Source: Brachionus manjavacas
Lineage: Eukaryota > Rotifera > Eurotatoria > Ploima > Brachionidae
NCBI GenBank assembly: GCA_019054805.1
Contig: JAHQIY010000004.1
Coordinates: 7,944,501-8,008,500, forward strand
Length of the DNA stretch: 64,000 nt
Reading direction: 5' to 3'
Below are positions 1 through 11,118 of this stretch, in pieces. How positions within the stretch are numbered: the first letter of the stretch is position 1; each line of letters starts with the position of its first letter. Under the pieces are notes generated by a model. It was given only the letters and a program-made list of their open reading frames with translations. It searched no databases and had not been told where the DNA came from. The translations under genes were made by a program, and so were the position numbers.

Positions 1-629
1 AAGAAATAAACGCTTTTTTATACGGCTTTTGTTTTTATTTTTGTAATCATTTTAGTCATAAAATTACGTGACTCTGGTCAAATAAGTTCAGACTTTTAGT
101 TATCGTTAATTCAAATTTTAGGAGTCGCTGGCTTGCTTTCGGATTCGCGTCATTTAGCCAAAATTCACCTTTGTATTTATTTTTGTGTTAGTATGCTTTT
201 TTTACGATTTACTTATGGGGCCGGGATAATTTACTAATTTTTCATTTAACTTTTAAAATTAAAATTTTTACCAAGTCTTAAATGAGCTTAAATCACATTA
301 AAATAATGCAACAATACCGCTGCTACATAAATAAATAAGAACATAAATTATTTTATTTTTCTCTCGCGCTCTCTCGTCCCATTGTTTCATTTTATAATTA
401 GATTCAATTATCCAACATAAAAAGCAAAATTAAATTTTTAAATTTAAAAAAAAATCTATTTAATCCAATTTTATCAAGTCGCGTTATCTTTTAATTAACT
501 GTCCTATTTTTTTGTAGCACATAGTCCCTAATTATTTCTCTATTGTAGATATTTCCATGGTATTTCGGTATTAGATATTTAAAAGTAGTAGTCCGTCAAA
601 ATTTTGATTAGAAAATAAAAATTGTAAAA
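1..629. other. Upstream noncoding DNA
   Basis: AT-rich sequence without a convincing reading frame. It lies directly 5' of the Homer start codon and probably holds its promoter and 5' UTR. No element can be named with confidence; a short CT-rich run (about 360-380) is the only composition change. Confidence 0.5.
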
Positions 630-1976
630 ATGGGGTAAGTTGTTTTATATTTTTAGTTAAAATTTTTAATGAATATTCAATTTAGTGAGCAACCTTTGTT
701 CACATGCAAGGCTCATGTATTCCAACTGGAGCCTGAAATGAAAAAATCATGGATAGCTTTGAGCACTTCGGCAGTTAATGTACAAATTTTTCATGATCCC
801 ATCAAAAACATATACCGAATTGTATCGGTAGAAGGCACTAAAGCGTTGATCAATAGCATTGTCACTCAGCGTATGACATTTACAAAAACATCGCAAAAAT
901 TTGGACAATGGATTGATTTTAAGCTCAATTTAGTCTATGGTCTAGGATTTGCCAACGATGTCGAACTCAACAAAGTATTTAAATGAAGTTTTTTGTTCAA
1001 ATTTTTTAAGTATTTTTTTGCTTTAGTTCGTAGATAAGTTTAGGGAAATAAAGGAAATGACAAGAAGCACGGCTACTATTCTCAGACCACACGAAAGAAG
1101 CAACAGCTGCGAGATCACAAACTTCAATAGACACGTGAGAGCAATTTTTTTGTTATTAATATTTTTTAAGCACTCACAATTGCACCTTAAATTTAATTGT
1201 CACTGTTTTATGGGCCAGATTATTTTTAATATTAAAACTAAAAAAAATATTAGTTCAAATATCAATTTTGTTAAAAATATTTTTATTTAAAAATCAAAAT
1301 AATTTGTGAAAAAAAACTAGCCCTTAATAAATATGTTTTTCATTTAAAGGGACGTGTTAAAGATAAGTTGTTATTATTTCTTTAGATATCATTAGTCACG
1401 TAGAACAAATTCGAGCAAAGTTTTGAACTATATTTTTCAATTGAGCAATTTTCTTTTTAAATATTTATATAACCTAGGTCTTGAATGACTCAAATGATTC
1501 CAATGATGTACAATTAAAAATTGAGAATGAAAAGCTTCGTGCTGCTCTTACGCAAACTACTCAAAATACAAGAAAAATAGAGGACGAAATTCATATACTA
1601 AAGACAAATAATATGCGTTTGACTGCTGCTCTCCAAGAGACTCAGACCAACATGGAAATTTGGAAGAAAGAGATGCAGTACTATAAAGACGAGTGCAGTC
1701 GACTTAAAAACTTGAACTCTTCAAATAGCTCTAAAAATGGTATTTTTTCAAGTGTTTTAATTTATTTTTTTAACAAAGTAAATATATTTTTTTCAAGATT
1801 CTGACCAAGTTTCGTCATCAACAAATTTTATAAGTCCGGTCAATCAATCGAACGGACAGAGTAACTTACGACTGAAATATGAGCTGCTTCAATTGACTGA
1901 TAATTTTGATCGAAAATTCTCTGAGTTGCTGGAAATTAGAGAACAGTTGAGAAAAATAATAAATGAGGTCACCTAG
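630..1976 (+). CDS. homer: Homer-family postsynaptic scaffold protein
   Basis: Homer proteins bind PPxxF motifs of metabotropic glutamate, IP3 and ryanodine receptors through an N-terminal EVH1 domain and multimerise through a C-terminal coiled coil. Five exons splice in frame to 280 residues: 630-634, 686-974, 1027-1134, 1478-1739 and 1798-1976. The first exon encodes only Met-Gly and two thirds of nothing more; the second begins TGAGCAACC, giving MGEQPLF, the classic Homer start. EVH1 spans about residues 1-110, with the family signature MTFTKTSQKFGQW followed by VYGLGF. Exon 4 encodes a coiled coil (KIENEKLRAAL, TNNMRLTAALQETQTN). Exon 5 ends in another heptad stretch (FSELLEIREQLRKIINEVT). 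The protein is shorter than the roughly 350-residue vertebrate long forms, mainly in the linker and coiled coil. The 343-base intron 3 is long for this locus. Intron sites are my reading of GT/AG and frame; the identity is very secure. Confidence 0.93.
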
Positions 1977-2396
1977 ATAAAAAAATCTCTGACAAAAATT
2001 TACATAAAATCAATGATGTAAATTAGTATTAAAAAAATCTATTTTTGCCAAAGACCGTTCTATCTGCTTCAAAGTAATTCAAATATTTTAATTTGTTTTT
2101 AAAATGATTAAACTCTTTTATGAGTCTCCTCCGAATTTTTGAAACAGAATTTTGTAAAAAAAATTTTCTTAAATAAATTTCACTCTATTAATTTTTTAAA
2201 TTTGTTTTTCTAATGAACACAGACTTTAAATTTGATTTTTTTTTCAAATAAAAAATTGATTGATTTTTTTACTAAAAAATTTTTGTAGCATATTTTTTAT
2301 TTTATGCATATTATTGGTAACCAAAACAATCTGCCAGCTCATCAAAAAAAAAATTAATTTTCTATCTTCAATATTTAAAATTTTAGCTTCATTAAA
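1977..2396. other. Intergenic A/T-rich spacer
   Basis: Spacer between Homer and the next + strand gene. It is runs of A and T with no reading frame or repeat that I recognise. It must contain the Homer polyadenylation region and possibly the promoter of the following gene. Confidence 0.5.
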
Positions 2397-3614
2397 ATGA
2401 TTGCTCTTATTGTACTTTTTGGATGCGTCAATGTTGGTCTTTCGAATACAGTGGCAGGATTTTGTGATAAAATTTCTTCAAAAAATTGGACCATAATACC
2501 TTTAAATGAAACAGTTAATATTGTAAATAATACCTACTTAGTCAATATTTCAACTACATCTATGGAGAAATGTTTAAGCGATTGCTGTTCAAATCAAGGT
2601 AATCATTTGGTATAATATAAAAATTAATTTTTTTCATTTATTTTTTAAAAAATAGTGAAAAAAACGTAAAATGATTTAGAATTTTTAGAATATTTTATTG
2701 AAAAAAATAATTCAAAGAGTTATTTTAGAACACTCAATTAATTAAGCCGTACTTTCTTCAGGCACAAAATACTAAACTAAATTCAATATTTTTGCTAAAA
2801 ATTTTATAATCTTTTTATTTATGTTTATTATTCAGAATTTTATTATACTTGAATTGTCCTTATTTTTCTCTATTTATTTTAAAATAATTGAAATAAAAAT
2901 AATAGAAGTCATTTTAGATCTATTAGTCATTAGAAATTATTTAATTTTGCAGCAGGACAATTAAAATTAAAATAAAATTGATTAAAATTGATTTTTTTAG
3001 TTTTGAAGTGCAATTTTATTTTATTTGATCAATTGACAACAGTATGTTCCAAATATTTGTGCCAAGATGACTGTCAAAATCTTGCAAGGGCAGATAATAT
3101 TTTCGATAAAAAAAACTACACAAATCAGACCATCTATATTAAACCACCAGTCGATGACAGATTTAACATTTTAAACAATTCATTTAATGAATCAATCGGA
3201 ATAGATGAACCAGATTTATATTTTAATAAAACTTCAAAGAGTTCAAATTTCTCAAAAATTTTGCCAAATAAAACTGAATTAGCTATCGATGGGACTTGGT
3301 CAGTTAAAAATAACGAAGCCTCAGAGATGCTGGAAAGAAAATTAACCGAAAAAGTACCGACACATATGGCTAATAATGAACTGCACAGTAGGGTATCGCC
3401 AAAAAATCACTTTGAATCAAACGATTTTCAAAATTTTTCAAAAAATAAAAATCTCTCTTCCAGTGATGAGATTTATTTAAGTATTAACCTATTAATTGGA
3501 ATTATGGTGATTTTAATTATCAGCTGGATGTCTATTGCGTTTTGCATCAGAAATTATAGGAGAAGAGCTTATGACCAAATAGAGCTTTTGAATATGAATT
3601 CTTACTACGATTAA
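2397..3614 (+). CDS. Small type I membrane protein with a MANSC-like Cys-rich domain
   Basis: Two exons (2397-2598 and 3001-3614) join in phase 1 across a 402-base intron and give about 271 residues. The N-terminus MIALIVLFGCVNVGLS is a signal peptide. A cysteine-rich ectodomain follows (CDK, then KCLSDCCSNQ before the intron, then LKCNFILFD, VCSKYLC and QDDC after it). The CxxxCC spacing followed by CNxxLF resembles the MANSC domain of LRP11 and HAI-type proteins; the match is by eye only. A long Asn/Ser-rich stalk with many NxS/T sites comes next. One membrane helix (INLLIGIMVILIISWMSIAF) is followed by a basic stop-transfer patch (RNYRRRAYD) and a 15-residue tail ending NMNSYYD. Ligand and function are unknown. 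AATAAA-like sequence follows the stop codon. Confidence 0.7.
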
Positions 3615-3960
3615 AATAAATCTTTTTAAAAATGAACTAAAATTTTTTTTTCTAAACAAAAAAAGAGAATAATTTTTGAAGATTTAACGATTTTTAGAAA
3701 TTGACTTTTCGATGTTTAAGTGTTTTTACACTGAAAAAATTTTGAATCTTTAAGAAAAATAACATCATTTCCGTGCAAAAATCTATCTAAAATTAAATTT
3801 AAAATTGAAACTTATCATTAAAAAATTATTTATTTTTTATAATCAACAAATTGTTTTTTTTTCAAAATCATTTTTTTTCACAATAGAAAAATTCATGAAA
3901 TCAAATCCTTAATCTTTTGGAAAAGTAATGTTTTGCTATTTTAAAAAGTTTTTTTTTAAA

Positions 3961-4048
3961 TCAATTATAAAAATTTTTATTTTTAATTTTTAATAATTAT
4001 TTTTTAAAATTAAATAAATGAAGTGGTAATCGATCTTTCATGACATGG
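3961..4048 (+). repeat. Left copy of 88-base direct repeat flanking retroelement debris
   Basis: Matches 5546-5633 base for base without gaps apart from a few substitutions, at a constant offset of 1585. Both copies end in a stretch containing GGTAATCGATCTTTCATGAC then ATGG. The two copies bracket the nested retrotransposon fragments of this locus. Confidence 0.85.
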
Positions 4049-4232
4049 GAACTAGCCTGTTGATTAACCCTAAAATGTTAAAATTAATTCTAAATTTGAG
4101 GAATTTTTTTTGGCAAAATCATTATTTTTTGTTCACAATTCATTTCAAATTAAATATTTTATTCAATTTTTTAGAAAACATATAAACTTAGTCTAATTAA
4201 TGACATCAATTTTTTTAACTTTTTTTTTAAAT

Positions 4233-4290
4233 CGCCTTTAAGGCGTTCATTGAAATAAATAAAATAAATCAATAAATAGAAGAATTTGTA
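4233..4290 (+). mobile_element. Non-LTR element 3' end: hairpin plus AAATAA tail
   Basis: The palindrome CGCCTTTAAGGCG (4233-4245) is followed by an AAATAAATAAAATAAAT-type tail. This layout, a short GC-rich stem just before a simple A-rich tail, is typical of the 3' end of non-LTR retrotransposons. No coding part of this element is recognisable upstream. Confidence 0.45.
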
Positions 4291-4339
4291 ATCCTTAATC
4301 CTTCCAGAAAATAAATCAAAAATCAAAAGCTAATTCGTA

Positions 4340-5060
4340 ATTAGTGAAGTCAAAGGGAGACTAAAATTTGATATGAGAATCAGATGAATAAGATTACCCA
4401 AGGGTTATTCGACTAGAAGTAAAGTATTATTAGCCTCAAATAAAATGGCCAAAACACCTCTGGTACTCTAAAATAGACTTTAAGCTGGCCTTCTTCACCC
4501 CGACTCTAAATTAGTCACTACCTTCGGGTCCGGGGGGGAGTTCTATAATTTTACTAGAATGCCCTTCGGATTGAGCATCGCACCCTATATCCAGCAAATG
4601 CTGCTGAACTGTGTCTTAAAATTCATTAAGAAATATACACAGTTCACATACGGGCATCTGGACGACCTTATAATCGCATATCCAGACAAGAAAAAGCTCC
4701 AAGTTCTTCTGGATGTGCTCAGGGCAAAACTTAAAAATGCAGGGTGGGTGTTGAATACGCTCAAGTCCTAGTTAAATCCGGTCAAAAAGCTAAGCTTTCT
4801 TGGAGCTGATTGGGACGGGCTTATTAGTAAAGTATTATTAGTAAAGTATTAATAGAAGTATTATTAGCCTCGAATTGTTAAGATCTGAATATGTCAAACT
4901 TGTCTTTGAATGCGTTTGTTGAAGTTGCACAAATAACTAAGTCCGACAGCTCATTCCATAAGGATGCTACTCTGTTTGTGGAGAAGTTTTCTCTTGGCTT
5001 TGACAAGCATTGTTGCTCATATTCTTTGTTTGAAAATTCTTTATCAATTCATTAACACCT
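4340..5060 (-). mobile_element. Non-LTR retrotransposon 3' fragment, split by an insertion
   Basis: The two flanks (about 4350-4450 and 4830-5060) align with 57400-57650, the 3' part of the LINE at 57372-58440. Shared stretches include GGGTTATTCGACTA and, on the complement, the C-terminal region around the ELPD motif. The fragment is heavily mutated and interrupted by a different reverse transcriptase piece. It is a dead copy read on the - strand. Confidence 0.7.
4450..4830 (+). mobile_element. Reverse transcriptase fragment (Ty3/DIRS-like), nested insertion
   Basis: The + strand encodes DFKLAFF, then YNFTRMPFGLSIAPY, then a YGHLDDLIIAY box where most elements have YLDD or YVDD. LNTLKS, a stop, and LSFLGADWDG follow. 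Order and motifs match the palm of LTR- or DIRS-type reverse transcriptases rather than the LINEs elsewhere in the window. At least one frameshift (near the G run at 4531) and one stop break it. It sits inside an older LINE fragment, with near-identical AGAAGTA...TTATTAGCCTC sequence at both edges. Confidence 0.65.
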
Positions 5061-5545
5061 GAGTTCCCTTGACTAAAAATCGATTAAAAACAATTGATAG
5101 TATTTTATGAGATAAAATCTAACGTAATATATTTTATCAAAAATAATCTGTTTTCAAAAAATAAAAATAGCTTCGTCAAATTCAAATCATGAGCCAAAAA
5201 TTAGTTGGGAAACTTGATTGTTTGAGAAGAGTTAATTTAAGAGCAAATGAACTGGAGCAATTCGCAGATGATAGAAAAATAAATTCTCCAAAAAGTGCTT
5301 AAAATAAATTTAAATTAGATAGAGCCAAAGGTTCTGCTGAAGGTTACGAATCTTGAAATTTTTTTCTACTATTCGAAAAATATTTTTGTGAATGAAATAA
5401 GGTCCAAGAAACATTGTTGCATCAATAGAAAATTTAAGTTTTTAATTTGCTGTCAGTCAAAAATATTAAAAATGAATGTCAATTTTATGCAAAAAAACAT
5501 TTTTTTTTTTGTTTTTTTTTTCAATAATGTCAATTTTATGTCAAT

Positions 5546-5633
5546 TCAATTATAAAAATTTTTGTTTTTAATTTGTAATAATTATTTTATAAAATTAAAT
5601 AAATGAAGTGGTAATCGATCTTTCATGACATGG
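5546..5633 (+). repeat. Right copy of 88-base direct repeat
   Basis: Partner of 3961-4048. It closes the retroelement composite on the right and is followed by ordinary A/T-rich spacer up to the SYAP1 3' end. Confidence 0.85.
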
Positions 5634-6059
5634 TAAATATTATTTTATTGAGATGAATAATATTTTTATCTATTAAATGTTAAAATGTTTAGAAAAATAT
5701 ATAAGAATAAGAGAACTTTTTATTTATATTTAACTTTTCAAAAAAACTATTATTTTCGGTTTCATTTAACTAGTAGCATTTTTCTTTGTGCTACTTTGTT
5801 TGCTTGGAAAAAATAAAATTTCGGTTTATTAGGCAAAAAAACATAGATTTTATTTGTTTTATTTACACATTAAATAATACTTTAGGAAGGATATTAGCTA
5901 ATCAGTAAAACATGTGCGAATATTTGGTTAATCTAAAAATTTCGTTTGAAAATTTTCTTTAAATATTGTACCCGGTAAAACTAGAAACGTTATCCCAGGC
6001 TATATACAAAATAGACATTAAGCACATGTTGGAAAGATGATTGAAATTTTTATCTGGTT
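5634..6059. other. Intergenic A/T-rich spacer
   Basis: Spacer between the retroelement composite and the SYAP1 stop codon. I see no reading frame or RNA gene; it should contain the SYAP1 3' UTR, read on the - strand. Confidence 0.45.
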
Positions 6060-7390
6060 TTACTGAATCATTTGGTTAATTTCTTTCTCTAGTTCTTCAG
6101 CTGAAATGCTGTCCAAATCTTCGGGCAAATCTTTATCCCAATCTTGTTCATCTATTTCGACTTTACAAAAAAAATTGAACAAAAAAATGCACAAAAGTCG
6201 TACAATTTTTACCATCTAGTTTTTTGCTGTCCAATTTCAATTGCTTCAAGTCATTCTTAATTTCATCCTCGTTAATTCCATTTTGATCATAGGAATCACT
6301 AACAAACTCGGTACTTGAAATCGGCTCCTGGCTTTTTTTCTCATCAGTCATATTTAATTGTTCTTTGGTCGCTTCTATAAACATAACAGACAACTTGCAT
6401 GTAAAATAAGAAATAAAAATTACCATCTAAAGACTCTAATTGAGTTGACTGTTTGATAAGAGACACTCGATAAAAATAATTTCTCCAAAATGCTTCTTCA
6501 CTAATTCTTAACAGAAGAAATCATTGAAAATTGCTCAAAAATTTTAAGAGAAAAAATAATTTACTAACTTTCCTGGTACAAGTTGGAACCTCATGTCTTT
6601 CAAGTTAGAATCTTCTTCCAGTGTCGCCATTGCAATTGGTAAATAAATTTTCAAATCAAAATCAAAATCAACTCCGACCGGAGGGCTTCGTGTGAAATTA
6701 CGGCTATCTGTAGAAAGTGCTAAAATTTGCTCTTTAAGCTTTTCTTCCTCATTGTATCCGACCCAAGGCGGCAGAGATGCGTCAGCATGTCGCTGGGCTA
6801 GTTTTTTTTCATTGACAAACTTTTCGTTTTCTTTATTAAAATCTCCAATTAAAGTCTAAAAATTTTTTAATCAAAATCCAAATAAAAAAATCAGCTCAGT
6901 TTACTTTTTTCTCAATCGCATCTTTTAGCTGAGTAGCCGTTTTGATAACATTGTCTGATGCATTTTTACTAAAGGAAAAAAGCATGTCTGGAAAGAAATT
7001 AGACATTTACTCAAAATAGAATCAAACAAAATTACTTCCAAAATTGCTGGTAGTGCTACCCAAAAGGTCTGTAGTATTGCCCAAAAATTCTTTTGCCGAA
7101 TTTCCAAACTCTTTGGCTGTGTCAATTGGATTTACAGTATTTTTTTCCTCATTTTCTTGATTTTCCATTTCGGAATTTTTCTTTTCAGCTTCGACTACCT
7201 TCTCTTCAATTTTATTTTCAGAGCCTGTTTCTTCACCTTTTTGCACTGGGTTCACAGACTCTTCTTGGTCTTGATCAGATGTTTCATTTTTTTTTGTGAA
7301 GATTTGCGGCATGTTTATATTTGGGATATTCACAGGCGGGATCGTCTGTGGAAGATTATTGTTAATCCAATTCGAAATTGAGCCAAACAT
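6060..7390 (-). CDS. SYAP1: Synapse-associated protein 1 (SYAP1/SAP47), BSD-domain protein
   Basis: SYAP1 family proteins are cytosolic BSD-domain adaptors linked to TORC2-dependent Akt activation in mammals and to synapses in flies (family knowledge). On the - strand about six exons begin at ATG 7390-7388 ([14 protein letters not shown]). An acidic Glu/Lys-rich stretch follows, then [19 protein letters not shown]. After further introns comes the conserved block ASLPPWVGY. The BSD core follows: MRFQLVPGK, an intron, then [18 protein letters not shown]. The last exon (about 6060-6165) encodes the typical acidic end [17 protein letters not shown], stop TAA at 6062-6060. Introns are about 45-60 bases, with donors GTAATT, GTAAAC, GTTAGT, GTAATT and GTAAAA. 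All joins keep frame. A full-length gene is likely. Confidence 0.92.
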
Positions 7391-8864
7391 TTTCTAAATT
7401 TTGAAACTGTTGATTTCCTTAACAAAAATTTTAAATTGAATAAAAAAATTTTAAATTAAATTTATGCAATTCTATTTCCAAAAAAATCATGAGTTAAATT
7501 GTCACAGTCAAAATTATAAGAGTAAGTAAAAAAATAAAGAAATAAGAGAGGAAAATAGCAGAATAATTAGAGATTGATGCAAATCGATAAATTAAGCCTG
7601 AATAATTAGGGCATATATTCTTTGAAAATATCGTCGCATTAATTTGCTAATATAAAATATTATTTGGTTTCAGTGTTTTATTTGTTGAAAGAACAAAAAA
7701 TTTCGCATAAAACTTATAAAAATTATGATTTTTAATAAAAATTCAAATCATAATTCAGTAATTTTAATATTTTTGTTTTATAAACTTAATCAGTTGAAAT
7801 TATTCATTGAATAAACGCAATTTAATTTTGTCTTTTTTCGCATTTTCATTTTACAATCACCTCTAAAATTAAAAAAAAAAAAGAAGAAAGAAAAAAATGA
7901 GCAAAAGTGCGTCAAAAAATAAATTAATTAATCGCTTTTGTCAAATTTTGAATTAATTAATTTAAAAATTTTAGAAATATAAATAAAAAAATCTGATTAT
8001 ATGGATTTTTATGAATATATCCTTTCTTTCAAAATTATTTCAAGTATATAGCTATAATAGAATTTTTGGAACTTTTAATCAATAAGTGATAAAGTTTATA
8101 TCCAAAAGACATTTTATTATTTCATTAGTTTCTAGACTTAAATTGAATCAAATAAATCATGTTTATTTAATTTTCAGAAAAAATTAAATCAAATCTTTTT
8201 ATTCTATTACATAAAAAAACATAAATTTAATTCTAGTAATTTATTTAAGCTTCAAAAAACATAAAATAATTAATCTTTGGACCATTTATATTATAACATG
8301 AAATTACTTTAAGAAACTTTATTTTCACATATCTCTAGACCCTTTTTCAATTAAACGCATGATCTTTTTTATCAAGTATTCTCGGTTTTGTCAAGTTCAT
8401 TACAAAAGAACCGAAAAAAATGATAAAAATTGAATAACTTTTTTTTAAAAAGTTTTAAACTAATTACGTGAATCTAACATCATGCAACTGTCAAAGTTTG
8501 CTAATGATGTGCAAAATCTCTGCAAAATGCACTTTATAATGAAATCTAATTTCTGCTAAATTTGTTGTTGAACCATGTCGCAATCACGGAACTAATTTTA
8601 AACTTTTAGAAAAAAGCTATTCAATTCTTTAAATTTTTTTCTGTTCATTCCACTGAATTTCACTAAACAAAATTCTCTTAATAATATAATCTATTTATTC
8701 TAAATTTTTGACAAAATCAAAAGATAAACAATTATCATTAAAATAAATAAATAAAACAAAATACTTAATTAAAGCATTAAAAATTAAAAATTCGATTTTT
8801 ACGACAAAATGTAGTTTATTTCAAAAATAATAGAAAAATTTTTTCTTATTTTTGCTATATAATA
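7391..8864. other. Intergenic A/T-rich spacer
   Basis: About 1.5 kb between divergently placed gene ends: the start of SYAP1 and the stop of the first transporter gene, both on the - strand. Only long A and T runs and short chance frames are visible; nothing supports a gene, RNA or mobile element. Confidence 0.5.
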
Positions 8865-10518
8865 TTAGATTTTGACTAGTTCTAATGATTTTGTACTTTT
8901 TTCGCTCTTGACTGTAATAATAGACACCAAAAAGCTTAAAATTCCGGCGAATGCCAAAGATGTACCACAAAAAACAAACGCATACCAATTACTCTTTAAT
9001 TTTTCTGACAAAAATCCTTTAAAAAAATTCAAATTAAAAAAATTAGTGTAAAAAATTGAAATATTTTTACCAGCTATGAAAGGTCCGAAAATACAACTGA
9101 GTCCTCTGAACATGTTAAGGATGCCATTTGCGTTCGCAAACGCTTCAGATCCAACTATATCCACCAAATATGGTGTCGTAAGACTATTTATTCCAGCAGC
9201 AGCCATTCCAAACACGGCAGTTGCTACCGCTTGCCAATAAAAAGTAGTTAAATAGAAGTAAGAATACATTGAACCAGATGCGAAAAAAATACACAGAGTA
9301 TTCATGTGAATGGGTCTTATTATTTTCCGGTCGCTGATTATTCCAAAAAGTATTCGCATCGGAATGTTTACGATTCCAATGATGCTAATCAACCAAGCGA
9401 ATTGAGCTATTTTTAAAGCCTTTGCTCTGATGGGTATGTAGATGAATGGAATAAAATAGACAAAAAATATGAAAAAATTTGACAAAGTAATTAAAAGAAA
9501 CGAAAAATTTAGTTTAAGAATTTTAAAATTGGTCACTTCTGTAAACAGATTTTTTACTACACTGAGTGCATTTTTTTCCTCTTCTTTTTCATCGATTGTT
9601 TCACTTGAGTGTTAAATAATTTTAAAATCTTTTATAGATTATGTTAAATTTACTCTAAATTTTCATTTTGGTTGACTTTTTTGTAATAGTACTCAATCGG
9701 TCTAAGCAAAGCACCGAGAAATGTACAAGAAAAAATTGTGCCGCCTAATAGAAGCATTGTACTCTGCCATTTAAATTTTTCTATCAAAAATTTAGTTAGC
9801 GGAGCAAATGCAAAATTTCCCAGACCTTTTAGAAATTTAAGAACAAGTTTGGTTTAAAATTTTGAAAATTACCGCTGCCTGACATTGTAAGACCATTTGC
9901 AAAGCCAAGCTTTTTATCAAAATAGTCAACCAATATAATAAAATTAGTCAAATAAGCACAACCAAATGATATTCCTTTATAGACAACAAATTGTTTTGAG
10001 AAAAATTCTAAAAATACTAGTTTACCTCCAATAATGCCGAAAGAGAATTTCATCAAGTAAATAGACGGAAAATAAGGTGATATAAAGTACATCAAACTGA
10101 ATATTAAAGAGCCTGTCATGATTACTGGACGGCACCCGAACTGTTTGGCCAAAGCTGCCGAAATCGGACCTTAAATCTTTTAAGCAAAAGAATAAAATTT
10201 TAATCTATCCAAATATGCTACCACTGAGGAAAAGAAATCCTGTATTTAGACTTGGTATAAGGTTAGCAACTTCTTGTGTTGCATTATAATGATTCTTGAT
10301 CTCATCCAAGACTATTCCAAAAGAGTACATGCATCCATCCATTACAAAGCTTATGGACTTAAAATTAAAACTTTATATGGCGATTGAAACAGCAACTTTT
10401 GGAAAGATCTTACAAACGCCACAAAAAGGATTACCCAGCCATATCCACCATCAGGTTTTATGATTTTTTTTTTGTCCATGTCAAGCTCTATACTCTCTTC
10501 TTTTACTTCATTAGACAT
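8865..10518 (-). CDS. Monocarboxylate-transporter-like MFS protein, array member 1
   Basis: SLC16-type plasma-membrane carrier of the major facilitator superfamily, probably moving a monocarboxylate or similar small organic acid; the substrate is not predictable. Start ATG 10518-10516. Exon 1 is 35 codons (10518-10414) and ends just after the MCT signature PDGGYGWVILFVAF in helix 1. Later exons encode GCMYSFGIVLDEI, NTGFLFLSG, PISAALAKQFGCRPVIMTGS, FGCAYLTNFIILVDYFDKKLGFANGLTMSGSG and LGALLRPIEYY, which together give the first six helices. A short charged loop and the second half follow (FLLITLSNFFIFFVYFIPFIYIPIRA, NIPMRILFGIISDRK, GMAAAGINSLTTPYLVDIVG, ANGILNMFRGLSCIFGPFIAG), and the protein ends SLELVKI. 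Around seven introns are short and frame-keeping. It appears intact and full length. Confidence 0.88.
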
Positions 10519-11118
10519 TATTTAAACTAATTTATAAGAAATGCTCTACGTTAAAAAGTATTCAAAATATGTGAACAAATTAGTCAAGAAATGAAGCAAA
10601 AATAAAAGAAATAAAAGAAATCCATTCAAACTTTTTTTTATTTTAAAAAGTATTGTTTTTGATTTATAAGTCTATATTCTAAATGAAAAAAATTATTTTC
10701 TGGAAAATATCTAAAAATTTAATCACAAAAAAAAACTTTGATCAAATAAAGATTTAATTGATAAAGAGTGTTTTATTTATATTTAAATTCATGTGGTAAA
10801 AACTTAAAATATTTAACTTATTTTGTCAAAATTATAGAGATGAATAATTTCAGGCAATTTGGAAATTCAAATTGATGAAAAAATGACATTTTAAGGGATA
10901 ATTTAAAATTTTATTTAGCATTAAGAAGATTGTGTGCCTATTAGGTTTGAAGCTATTAAGGAAGTTTTATTCCTAATACCTACACAAACATTTTTTTATA
11001 CAGTTGTTTGATTTGCACAACAAGGAAATTCAAAAATCGATTTATATTTGATAATAATATTTTAAAATATCATTGAATCATAATTTTTATTAGAGTATTT
11101 TGTTATAGTTTAATCAAT
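10519..11118. other. Spacer between transporter genes 1 and 2
   Basis: About 600 bases of A/T-rich sequence. It carries the upstream region of transporter 1 and the 3' end of transporter 2, both on the - strand. No additional gene or repeat is recognised. Confidence 0.45.

Noticed and set aside
7093..7381. Two overlapping + strand frames rich in Phe and Leu
   Set aside because: They lie antisense to the acidic exon 1 of SYAP1, whose GAA-rich codons read as TTC on the other strand.
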